Positions 29,097 through 35,867 of a stretch of 64,000 nt of DNA are shown one piece after another (the first letter of the stretch is position 1; every line of letters starts with the position of its first letter). The notes under the pieces are model-generated. The model ran no database searches. It was given only the letters and a program-made list of their open reading frames with translations, and was not told the origin of the DNA. Source of the stretch: Vogesella urethralis (GTDB lineage Bacteria > Pseudomonadota > Gammaproteobacteria > Burkholderiales > Chromobacteriaceae); the NCBI RefSeq assembly GCF_007644045.2, contig NZ_VMDW02000068.1, forward strand, positions 47,638 through 111,637, in the 5' to 3' direction. A program made the position numbers and the translations under genes.

Positions 29097-30419
29097 TTAC
29101 AGGTTATGTACCAGGATGCCCAGGATCAGCACCGGGGCCAGGTAGCGGCAGAAGCCGCGCATCACGCCCAGCCATGCCGGCGTTTTGCCGTGGCGGCTCA
29201 GCTCGGCGGCCACGCTGGGCCAGACCTTCCAGCCGACGAACAGCGCCAGCAGCACCTCGCCCAGCGGCATCAGCAGGTTGGAGGTGAGGTAGTCCAGCAG
29301 GTCGAAGAAGCCTTTGCCGAACAGGGTGTATTCGCGCCAGATGCCCAGCGACAGCGACGCCGGAATGCCCAGCAGGAACACCGCCAGCGTCACCAGCCAG
29401 GCCGCTTTGCGGCGCGGCATCTTCAGCTCTTCCATGACGGCACTCACCACCACCTCTAGCAAGGACACCGAGGACGTCAGCGCCGCCACCAGCAGCAGGC
29501 AGAAGAACAGCACGGCAAACAGTTGGCCGCCGGCCATCTGCGCAAACACCGCCGGCATGGTAATGAAGGTGAGGCCGGGGCCGGCAGACGGGTCGAAACC
29601 GAAGGCGAATACCGCCGGCAGCACCATCAGGCCGGCCAGGAAGCAGGTGAGCACGGTCAGCGCAATCACCCACAGCGACGAACCCAGCAGCGGCGTGTCG
29701 CGGCCAACGTAGGAGCCGTAGGTAATCATGATGCCCATGCCCAGCGACAGCGAGAAAAACGCCAGCCCCATCGCATCCACCAGCATGGTACCGGTCACCT
29801 TGGACAGGTCGGGGGTCAGGAAGTACAGCAGGCCGTCCACCGCGCCCGGCAGCGTCAGGCCGCGTACGATCAGCACCAGCATCAGCACGAACAGCGCCGG
29901 CATCAGGAATTTGGACAGGTTTTCGATGCCCTTCTGCACGCCGCCCAGCACCACCGCCAGCGTCAGGCCGGCAAACAGGCCGTGAAAGACCAAGGGCTGC
30001 AGCGGGTCGGTAATGAAGGCATTGAAGGTGTCGCCCAGTACTTTGGCGTCGCTGGTGAGGATACTGCCGGTAAGCGACTTGCCGATGTAGGCGATGGTCC
30101 AGCCGCCGACCACGCTATAGAACGAGTAGATCAGGAAGCAGACCAGCACCCCCACCAGGCCGACGATGGGCCACGGCTTGCCGCCCAGCTGGCGGAAGGT
30201 ACCCACGGCGTTGCTGCCGGCGGCGCGGCCTAGCGCCATTTCGCCCAGCATCAGTGCCAGGCCGACGCTGAGGCAGATCAACAGGTAAATCAGCAGGAAT
30301 GCGCCCCCACCATTGGTGGCGGCGACGTAAGGAAACTTCCAGATGGCCCCCAGGCCGATGGCGGAACCCGCCGCTGCAAGAATAAAACCGAGGCGCGAGC
30401 CCCATTGCGATCGAGACAT
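29097..30419 (-). CDS. Sodium:neurotransmitter symporter family (NSS) transporter
   Basis: 440 residues, about eleven membrane helices. The signature GSAIGLGAIWKFPYVAATNGGGAF (first helix, Na+ site) is clear. Bacterial members carry amino acids such as tryptophan, leucine or alanine with Na+; the substrate cannot be read here. The ATG at 30419 (MSRSQWGSRLGF) is preferred to a GTG four codons upstream because the family begins there and AGAAG lies at a workable distance. Divergent from ansA; the asparaginase neighbour suggests, but does not show, amino-acid catabolism. Confidence 0.85.
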   Translation of the reverse strand: MSRSQWGSRLGFILAAAGSAIGLGAIWKFPYVAATNGGGAFLLIYLLICLSVGLALMLGEMALGRAAGSNAVGTFRQLGGKPWPIVGLVGVLVCFLIYSFYSVVGGWTIAYIGKSLTGSILTSDAKVLGDTFNAFITDPLQPLVFHGLFAGLTLAVVLGGVQKGIENLSKFLMPALFVLMLVLIVRGLTLPGAVDGLLYFLTPDLSKVTGTMLVDAMGLAFFSLSLGMGIMITYGSYVGRDTPLLGSSLWVIALTVLTCFLAGLMVLPAVFAFGFDPSAGPGLTFITMPAVFAQMAGGQLFAVLFFCLLLVAALTSSVSLLEVVVSAVMEELKMPRRKAAWLVTLAVFLLGIPASLSLGIWREYTLFGKGFFDLLDYLTSNLLMPLGEVLLALFVGWKVWPSVAAELSRHGKTPAWLGVMRGFCRYLAPVLILGILVHNL

Positions 30420-30994
30420 ACAGATTTTCACTTCTAAAACGGAAACGAACCGGGCTGGCGGTAACCACCCCGCGCGGGCGCACAGCGTGCCGGTAAGCAG
30501 GCCATGCGGTCATCGCGTTCGTTGCCGGGCTTGCCGTAGCGGGTAGCCAGGGCAAGGGCCTGCAGCAGCCGGGTAGGCTGGCCGTCGGCCGGCAGCGTGC
30601 GCTGCGGAGGTTGGCCGCAGCACACGGCGGGCGTGTGGCAGAACGCACTGGCTCCATAAAGCCAGAACCGCCAGCGGCGGGCAGCCGGCTGGCGGTTTGT
30701 ATACGGGATACAATCTGTAACATATCACGATCGCGCCCTGGCGTCAGCCCGGGCCTGTCCTGGTGGGTGGCGCGTGGCGTGGTCTGCCGCTTTCGGGGCT
30801 TTACTCGGCTGCTGTTGCCCATGACCCAGCCACAAAATGGCAGTTCATTGTCACCAAGCAAGCACGGGGCTGCCGTGTAGTCCGGCTCGTGCTATGTTCC
30901 GCACAGCATCGATGATAAGGATGCACGTTTGCGCGTGCCGGGCTGGCCCGGTACCCGCAAGCGGGTAACAAACAAGACTAGAAAGCCTGCGCAC
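30420..30994. other. 575-base divergent intergenic region with an operator-like dyad
   Basis: No convincing gene. Contains one GGTTGGCCGCA at 30609, a strong GC-rich hairpin (CCGCCAGC...GCTGGCGG, about 30668-30694), and an AT-rich dyad TTGTAT-ACGGG-ATACAA at 30697-30713. That dyad resembles operators of FadR/GntR-type regulators. Promoters for the NSS transporter and ansA should lie here but I cannot fix them. Confidence 0.5.
30697..30713. promoter_or_regulatory. TTGTATACGGGATACAA dyad, possible operator
   Basis: Perfect 6-bp arms around 5 bases, between the divergent NSS transporter and ansA genes. Similar to GTATAC-cored sites of the FCD/GntR group (recollection). No such regulator is encoded in the window. 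Confidence 0.4.
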
Positions 30995-31990
30995 ATGAGC
31001 AAACTGTTAATCCTCTATACCGGCGGCACCATCGGCATGGCGCCGACGCCGGCCGGCCTGGCCCCGTTGCCCGGTTATTTGCCGGCCCAACTGCAGCGGC
31101 TGGCGCGCGATGGCGTCAGCTGGGACGTGGTGGAATACCCGCAGCTGATCGACTCTTCCGCCATCACGCTGGCCGACTGGCAAAAGCTGGTGGCCGACCT
31201 GGCGGCAGCGTACGACCGTTACGATGGCTTTGTGGTGATCCACGGCACCGACACCATGGCCTATACCGCCAGCGTGCTGGCGTTTGCGCTGGAAAACCTG
31301 GCCAAGCCGGTGATCGTGACCGGTTCGCAGCTGCCGCTGGGCCACCCGCGCAGCGACGGCTGGGGCAACCTGGCCGACGCCATCGAAGCGGCCTGCCAGC
31401 CGGACCTGCACGAAGTGGCCATTGCCTTCAACCGCCTGCTGCTGCGCGGCTGCCGTGCGCGCAAGGTGGACGCGGCCAGCTTTGCCGGCTTTGACAGCCC
31501 CAACGCCGCGCCGCTGGCACGCTTCGGCATTCAGGCCGCGTGGGACAAGGCGCAATGGCGTCGTGGCAGTGGTGCCTTCCGCGCCGTCGCGCCGCAGCCG
31601 GCGCGCATCCGCAGCGGCCTGCTGCTGCCGGGCAGCATGGCGGCCGAGTTCGGCCAATGGTTGGCCGCAGATACCCCGCAGGCGGCCATCCTGCTGAGTT
31701 ACGGTAACGGCAATGCGCCGGCAGACGCCGCCTTGCTGGACGGCGTGCGCCAGGCCAGTGCGCGCGGTTGCGTGGTGGTCAACCTTACCCAGTGCGTGCA
31801 CGGCGCGGTGGAAGTGGGCGCCTACGCCGCCAGCCAGCCGCTGGCGCAGGCCGGCGCCGTGGCGGGTGCCGACATGACGCCGGAAGCGGCCAACGCCAAG
31901 CTGCTGTACCTGCTGGCGCAGGGGCTGGATGTGGCTGCCGTGCGTGCTGCGGTCGCGCGCGACCTGCGCGGCGAACTGAGCGTGCATTGA
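30995..31990 (+). CDS. ansA: Type I L-asparaginase
   Basis: 331 residues. First catalytic motif YTGGTIGM with Thr9 as nucleophile, second motif VIHGTDTMAYTAS near residue 84. No signal peptide, so cytoplasmic. It hydrolyses asparagine to aspartate and ammonia. The start at 30995 (MSKLLILYTGG) fits the family; codons upstream in frame are not homologous. Its stop codon TGA forms the first three bases of a 17-bp dyad that begins the repeat array. A GGTTGGCCGCA copy lies inside at 31659. Confidence 0.93.
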   Translation: MSKLLILYTGGTIGMAPTPAGLAPLPGYLPAQLQRLARDGVSWDVVEYPQLIDSSAITLADWQKLVADLAAAYDRYDGFVVIHGTDTMAYTASVLAFALENLAKPVIVTGSQLPLGHPRSDGWGNLADAIEAACQPDLHEVAIAFNRLLLRGCRARKVDAASFAGFDSPNAAPLARFGIQAAWDKAQWRRGSGAFRAVAPQPARIRSGLLLPGSMAAEFGQWLAADTPQAAILLSYGNGNAPADAALLDGVRQASARGCVVVNLTQCVHGAVEVGAYAASQPLAQAGAVAGADMTPEAANAKLLYLLAQGLDVAAVRAAVARDLRGELSVH

Positions 31991-32100
31991 TTAAAAAATA
32001 ATCAGACGGTGTAAAGCATCGCCAAAACAGGGGCTTAGCCATGTTGTCCACAGCCCGCCCACAATGCTTTCCAGCCGGGGCGTGCATAAATGGCAGCGGC
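31988..32100. repeat. Repeat unit A of the dyad/DnaA-box array
   Basis: 17-bp dyad TGATTAAAAAATAATCA (31988-32004), overlapping the ansA stop codon. 56 bases from its start comes TTGTCCACA (32044-32052), then GCCCGCCCACA. An oppositely oriented TTATGCACG lies at 32081-32089 on the minus strand. Unit length 113 bases to the next dyad. Confidence 0.93.
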
Positions 32101-32275
32101 TGATTAAAAAATAATCAGCAGTAAAATGCCCCTGTACGATCAGGCACTTGCCTTGATTTTCCACAGCCCGCCCACACCCTTGCTCCCACAGGGTGTGGGC
32201 GTTTTGCTGTCTGGTGTGGCTTGGCACGTTAGTGCGTAGGGTTGGCCGCAGGCTGTGCCGGCTGCTGCTGTGTCT
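32101..32275. repeat. Repeat unit B of the dyad/DnaA-box array
   Basis: Dyad identical to unit A at 32101-32117; TTTTCCACA at 32157-32165, again 56 bases from the dyad start. It is followed by a perfect 11-bp inverted repeat (CGCCCACACCC / GGGTGTGGGCG) and TTTT, which would work as a terminator. The last 60 bases of the span hold extra sequence, including a GGTTGGCCGCA copy at 32240, absent from the other units. Confidence 0.93.
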
Positions 32276-32390
32276 TGCTTAAAATTTAATCAGCATCGAT
32301 AATTTTCTGCCAATTCAGTGTCTTGCATGCTTTATCCACAGCCGGTTCACATGCTTGTTACCGTCGCGTGTGGGCATTTTTTCTGCAACC
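32276..32390. repeat. Repeat unit C of the dyad/DnaA-box array
   Basis: Dyad variant TGCTTAAAATTTAATCA (32276-32292). A perfect DnaA box, TTATCCACA, lies at 32332-32340, again 56 bases from the dyad start. Then comes CACATGC...GCGTGTG with 11 bases between and a downstream T6 (terminator-like). A GATAAT just after the dyad could be a -10. Confidence 0.9.
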
Positions 32391-32447
32391 ACAGGTAGCA
32401 ACCTGCGCCGCAGGGCAGGCAAGTAACAGGGCAGCGCGCTTGGCGCG

Positions 32448-32453
32448 TATAAT
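32448..32453 (+). promoter_or_regulatory. Consensus -10 TATAAT just before the NadR-like gene
   Basis: Ends 9 bases before the ATG at 32463. Transcription would begin at or 1-3 bases before the start codon, which predicts a leaderless or near-leaderless mRNA. No Shine-Dalgarno is seen and no good -35. Confidence 0.5.
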
Positions 32454-32462
32454 GCAAAGCCC

Positions 32463-33023
32463 ATGATCGATAAACGCATCCCTTGGCGCATCGCCATCGT
32501 GGGGCCGGAATCCTGCGGCAAAAGCACGTTGGCCGCCGCGCTGGCGCAGCGCTGGCAGCAGCAGGGCCAGCGCGTTGCCGTGGTGGCCGAGTACGCCCGC
32601 GACTACTACGCCCACCGGCCCTACCAGCCGACGCCGCAACACATCCTGGCGATTGCCCGCGGCCAGCTGGCCGCCGAGCAGGCCGCCCTCGCCGCCGGTG
32701 CCGACATCCTGCTGTGCGATACCACGGTGCTGACCTGCCGCATCTGGGCCGAGGTGGCCTTCGGGCAGGCCGAGCCGGCGTTGCTGGCGCTGAACCGGCC
32801 GCAGGATTACACGCTGACGCTCTTGGCTGCTGCCGACCTGCCGTGGCAGCCAGACCCGTTGCGCAGCCACCCCGAGGCGCGCGACTGGCTGCTGGGCCTG
32901 TACCGGCAGGCGCTGGACGATGCCTCTGTGGATTACCGGCTGGTCAGCGGCCACGGCGACGCTAGGTTGGCCGCCGCGTGGCAGGCGCTGTGCGACGCAG
33001 GATTGACGTTGCCTGTTTTTTAG
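32463..33023 (+). CDS. NadR-like AAA/P-loop kinase (putative nicotinamide riboside kinase)
   Basis: 186 residues. P-loop GPESCGKSTLAAAL (residues 14-27), then VVAEYARDYY and a DTTVLTCRIWAE motif, and WQPDPLRSHPEARDWLLGLY. These match the C-terminal ribosylnicotinamide-kinase domain of NadR and its stand-alone AAA_28 relatives. It would phosphorylate nicotinamide riboside to NMN; the N-terminal DNA-binding and adenylyltransferase parts of NadR are absent and no pnuC transporter adjoins. The stop codon TAG lies inside a 17-bp dyad that opens repeat unit D1. The gene is framed on both sides by the repeat array. Confidence 0.8.
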   Translation: MIDKRIPWRIAIVGPESCGKSTLAAALAQRWQQQGQRVAVVAEYARDYYAHRPYQPTPQHILAIARGQLAAEQAALAAGADILLCDTTVLTCRIWAEVAFGQAEPALLALNRPQDYTLTLLAAADLPWQPDPLRSHPEARDWLLGLYRQALDDASVDYRLVSGHGDARLAAAWQALCDAGLTLPVF

Positions 33024-33123
33024 GCAGCAGCCGCCTTTGGCTTGCAGATCAGTCACTTGCTGCGGTTGTCCACAGCCGGTGCACAAGCCTGTCCAGCCGG
33101 GGTGTGGAAAGACAAAAGCGTGC
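33010..33123. repeat. Repeat unit D1 of the dyad/DnaA-box array
   Basis: Dyad of the same length and TG...CA ends but different arms: TGCCTGTTTTTTAGGCA (33010-33026), containing the stop codon of the NadR-like gene. TTGTCCACA at 33066-33074, again 56 bases from the dyad start. Opposing TGTGGAAAG at 33103-33111. Unit length 114. Confidence 0.88.
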
Positions 33124-33231
33124 TGATTAAAAAATAATCAGTCGTAAAAAATAACTGTAAAACAAAAGCTTGTGGCGTTTGTCCACAGGCCGCGCACAGG
33201 GCTGTCAAAAGCCGGTGTGCAAAACCGAAAG
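33124..33231. repeat. Repeat unit D2 of the dyad/DnaA-box array
   Basis: Dyad TGATTAAAAAATAATCA (33124-33140), identical to A and B. TTGTCCACA at 33179-33187, 55 bases from the dyad start. Opposing TGTGCAAAA at 33216-33224 (TTTTGCACA on the minus strand, a full TTWTNCACA match). It runs up to the next gene start. Confidence 0.93.
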
Positions 33232-33456
33232 ATGGCGATGAACGAAATCTACGAACTGGACAGCGACTACATCCCGCTGTGTGACCTGTTGAAAACCTGC
33301 GGCGTGTGCGACACCGGCGGCATGGCCAAGCACTTCATTGCCGAGGGCAATGTGCTGGTGGACGGCCAGGTGGAGCTGCGCAAGACCAACAAGATCCGTG
33401 TGGGTCAGGTGGTGTCGGGTGACGGCTTCACCATCAAGGTGGTGGCCGCGCAGTGA
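33232..33456 (+). CDS. S4-domain RNA-binding protein, YbcJ-like
   Basis: 74 residues, almost entirely one S4 domain: PLCDLLKTCGVCDTGGMAKHFIAEGNVLVDGQVELRKTNKIRVGQVV. Small stand-alone S4 proteins of this type (E. coli YbcJ) bind structured RNA; the role is unknown. Two possible starts, 33232 and 33238, differ by two residues. First gene of the run leading to trpS; overlaps the next gene by 4 bases. Confidence 0.85.
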   Translation: MAMNEIYELDSDYIPLCDLLKTCGVCDTGGMAKHFIAEGNVLVDGQVELRKTNKIRVGQVVSGDGFTIKVVAAQ

Positions 33457-33680
33457 GTACGCTGCCCGAGCACGGCGCGGCCGACTTCGACGACGAATTC
33501 GACCCGCAGCCGGAAGCCCCGGAAACGCCGGACGATTACGCCTGCTGTCACAGCGGCTGCCAGCCCTGCGTGTGGGACCTGTACGACGCGGCACTGGCCG
33601 AGTACCGCCAGAAACTGGCGGCCTGGCAACAGCGTGAAGCGGCACGCCAGGCGCGCACCAGCGGCGAGGGCCAAGCATGA
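33453..33680 (+). CDS. Small cysteine-containing 'oxidoreductase-like domain' protein
   Basis: 75 residues, GTG start overlapping the S4 gene stop (GTGA). Acidic, proline-rich N-terminal half; then CCHSGCQPCVWDLYDAALAEYRQKLAAW, the cysteine motif of the oxidoreductase-like N-terminal domain, usually found at protein ends and of unknown function. Probably metal-binding (inference). Overlaps rnm by 4 bases, so the three genes look coupled. Confidence 0.75.
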   Translation: MSTLPEHGAADFDDEFDPQPEAPETPDDYACCHSGCQPCVWDLYDAALAEYRQKLAAWQQREAARQARTSGEGQA

Positions 33681-34561
33681 CGCCGATTGACCTGCATTTT
33701 CATTCCACTGCCTCCGACGGTGGCCTGGCCCCGGCCGAGGTGATTCGCCGTGCTGCCGAGCGCGGCGCCACCTTGCTGGCGCTGACCGACCACGACTGCA
33801 CCGCCGGCCTGGCCGAAGCGGCGGCCACCGCAGCGGAATGCGGCGTGCCGTTCCTGAACGGGGTGGAAATTTCGGTTAGCTGGCAGCAGCGCCATACCGT
33901 GCACATCGTTGGCCTGGGTATCGATGCGGCGAACCCGGTGCTGCAAGCCGGCTTGCAGTCCATCCGCGACGGCCGCGTCGAGCGCGCGCGCCAGATGTCG
34001 GCGTCGCTGGAAAAGGCCGGCATTCACGGCGCTTTTGACGGCGCCATGCGCTTTGCCGGCAACCCCGATATGGTGGGCCGCACCCACTTTGCCCGTTACC
34101 TGGTGCAAAGCGGTGAAGTCAAAGATGTGAAAACCGTGTTCCGCAAATTCCTTACCGCCGGCAAGCCGGGCTACGTGCCGCACGAGTGGGCTAGCCTGGA
34201 AGACGCGGTAGCGTGGATACGCGCCGCCGGCGGCATGGCCGTAATCGCCCACCCCGGCCGTTACGATATGGGGCGCACGCTGATCGAGCGCCTGATCCTG
34301 GACTTCAAAGCCGCCGGCGGCGAAGCCATCGAAATTGCCAGCGGCAGCCACAGCCTGGACGACATGATCAAGTTTTCGCTGCACGCCCAGCGCCACGGCC
34401 TGTACGCCAGCGCCGGCAGCGACTTTCATGCGCCAGGTGAGGGCGGCCGCGACGTGGGCAGTACCCAGCCGCTGCCGCCGATCTGCCAGCCCGTCTGGCA
34501 GGCGCTGGCGCACCGCGTGCTGCAGCCTGCGGCCAACCCCGCGGCCAACCTAGCGAGCTAA
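33677..34561 (+). CDS. rnm: PHP-domain nuclease Rnm (YciV/TrpH; RNase AM)
   Basis: 294 residues, PHP phosphoesterase. Metal motifs DLHFHSTASDG (residues 5-15), LTDHDC near 36, and the final GSDFHAPG. In E. coli this enzyme trims 5' ends of rRNA and degrades short oligonucleotides; relatives dephosphorylate 3',5'-nucleoside bisphosphates. Downstream is yciO, the same pairing as in E. coli. The last residues (AANPAANLAS) come from two tandem copies of the TGCGGCCAACC word, so the C-terminus appears to have been extended or replaced by the repeat. Confidence 0.88.
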   Translation: MTPIDLHFHSTASDGGLAPAEVIRRAAERGATLLALTDHDCTAGLAEAAATAAECGVPFLNGVEISVSWQQRHTVHIVGLGIDAANPVLQAGLQSIRDGRVERARQMSASLEKAGIHGAFDGAMRFAGNPDMVGRTHFARYLVQSGEVKDVKTVFRKFLTAGKPGYVPHEWASLEDAVAWIRAAGGMAVIAHPGRYDMGRTLIERLILDFKAAGGEAIEIASGSHSLDDMIKFSLHAQRHGLYASAGSDFHAPGEGGRDVGSTQPLPPICQPVWQALAHRVLQPAANPAANLAS

Positions 34562-34565
34562 TGCC

Positions 34566-35186
34566 ATGTCCCAGTTCTTTGTGATTCACCCGGAAAACCC
34601 GCAAGCGCGCCTGATCCGTGAAGCGGCCAAGATCATCCGCGACGGCGGTGTGGTGGTGTACCCCACCGACTCCTGTTACGCGCTGGGCTGCCACCTAGGC
34701 GACAAGAAAGCGATGGAACGCCTGCTGGCCATCCGCCAGATCGACCTCAAGCACCACCTGACGCTGGTGTGCGCCGACCTGTCGTCGCTGGCCAGCTATG
34801 CTCGCGTGGACAACGCGCAGTTCCGCCTGCTGAAGGCGGCCACGCCGGGCAGCTTTACCTTCATTCTGGAAGCCAGCCGCGAGGTGCCCAAGCGGACGCT
34901 GCACCCCAAACGCGCCACCATCGGCCTGCGCGTGCCCGACCACGCGGTGGCGCTGGCGCTGCTGGAAGAGCTGGGCGAGCCGATTTTGTCCTGTACGCTG
35001 CAGCTGCCGGGCGACGACGCGCCGCTGACCGACCCGTACGAGATCCGCGAGCGGCTGGAACATCTGGTCGATCTGGTGATCGATGGTGGCTGGTGCGGCA
35101 CCGAGCCCACCACCGTTATCGACATGACCGACGGCGTGTCGCTGGTGCGCGCCGGCAAAGGCGACCCGGCTCGCGTCGGCCTGTAA
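34566..35186 (+). CDS. yciO: YciO/Sua5-family threonylcarbamoyl-AMP synthase-like protein
   Basis: 206 residues, YrdC-like fold: GGVVVYPTDSCYALGCHLGDKKAMERLLAIRQ and the LTLVCADLSSLASYA core. The YciO branch has weak or no activity in tRNA t6A formation compared with TsaC; its in vivo role is open. Begins 4 bases after rnm. Confidence 0.85.
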   Translation: MSQFFVIHPENPQARLIREAAKIIRDGGVVVYPTDSCYALGCHLGDKKAMERLLAIRQIDLKHHLTLVCADLSSLASYARVDNAQFRLLKAATPGSFTFILEASREVPKRTLHPKRATIGLRVPDHAVALALLEELGEPILSCTLQLPGDDAPLTDPYEIRERLEHLVDLVIDGGWCGTEPTTVIDMTDGVSLVRAGKGDPARVGL

Positions 35187-35203
35187 CCTGCTAGGAACGC
35201 ATC

Positions 35204-35848
35204 TTGGAAGAACTCAATCTGATCCAGAAAATATCGGTGTACGCGCTGCCGGTACTGTTTGCCATTACCCTGCACGAAGCCGCACATGCTTACGTTGCCA
35301 AGTACTGGGGCGACAATACCGCCTACAACTTGGGCCGCGTGTCGCTGAACCCGCTGCGCCACATCGACCCGGTGGGCACCATCCTGCTGCCGCTGCTGTG
35401 TGTGGCAGTGGGCGGCTTCCTGTTTGGCTGGGCCAAGCCGGTGCCGGTACGCTTTGGCAACCTGCGCAATGTACGCGCCGGCATGCGTTGGGTAGCGGCC
35501 GCTGGCCCGCTGGCCAACTTTGCCATGGCGGTGATGTGGGTGCTGCTGTTCAAGCTGGCGGTGGTGATGGACAACGGCTACAGCGAGCCGCTGGCACTGA
35601 TGAGCCAGGCCGGTATCGGCATCAACGTGGTGCTGATGGTGCTGAACCTGATGCCGCTGCTGCCGCTGGACGGCGGCCGCATCGTGGAAAGCCTGCTGCC
35701 ACCTGGCCTGGCTTACCGGTTTTCCCGTATCGAACCCTACGGCATGTGGATTCTGCTGGCGCTGGTCGTTACCGGCTTGCTATCGCCCATCCTGCGCCCG
35801 TTTATCGATCTCGTATACAACCTGCTCTACCTGCTGGTAAGAGCCTGA
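35204..35848 (+). CDS. Site-2 protease-type M50 membrane metallopeptidase
   Basis: 214 residues, about six membrane segments. Zinc motif HEAAH (FAITLHEAAHAYVAKYWGD) near residue 25 and the third ligand in NLMPLLPLDGGRI near 153. Family members cut substrates within the membrane; the natural substrate of this short cytoplasmic-facing group is unknown. TTG start at 35204, with AGGAACG 6-8 bases upstream; the first methionines are further in. Between yciO and trpS. Confidence 0.87.
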   Translation: MEELNLIQKISVYALPVLFAITLHEAAHAYVAKYWGDNTAYNLGRVSLNPLRHIDPVGTILLPLLCVAVGGFLFGWAKPVPVRFGNLRNVRAGMRWVAAAGPLANFAMAVMWVLLFKLAVVMDNGYSEPLALMSQAGIGINVVLMVLNLMPLLPLDGGRIVESLLPPGLAYRFSRIEPYGMWILLALVVTGLLSPILRPFIDLVYNLLYLLVRA

Positions 35849-35867
35849 CCTTTTCTGGAAGCCATAC

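Noticed and set aside
30434..30861. Minus-strand frames upstream of the NSS transporter
   Set aside because: Low-complexity Pro/Arg/Ala translations, no ribosome binding site, overlap with hairpins and the operator-like dyad.
32230..32462. NAD-sensing riboswitch before the NadR-like gene
   Set aside because: The promoter-like TATAAT lies 9 bases before the start codon, leaving no leader, and I see no nadA-type or pnuC-type motif.
31988..33231. Repeat array read as a CRISPR
   Set aside because: Units are about 113 bp with a gene in the middle, the conserved parts are two short blocks, and no cas genes are near.
31988..33231. Repeat units read as integron attC sites, because two dyads hold stop codons
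   Set aside because: No GTTRRRY/RYYYAAC core sites, no integrase, and the flanking genes are ordinary core genes.
31988..33231. Array as the chromosomal oriC
   Set aside because: DnaA-like boxes and AT-rich dyads fit, but dnaA, dnaN, gyrB, rpmH and parAB are all absent from the window and flanking genes are not those of a replication origin. An accessory DnaA-binding role is kept as a hypothesis.
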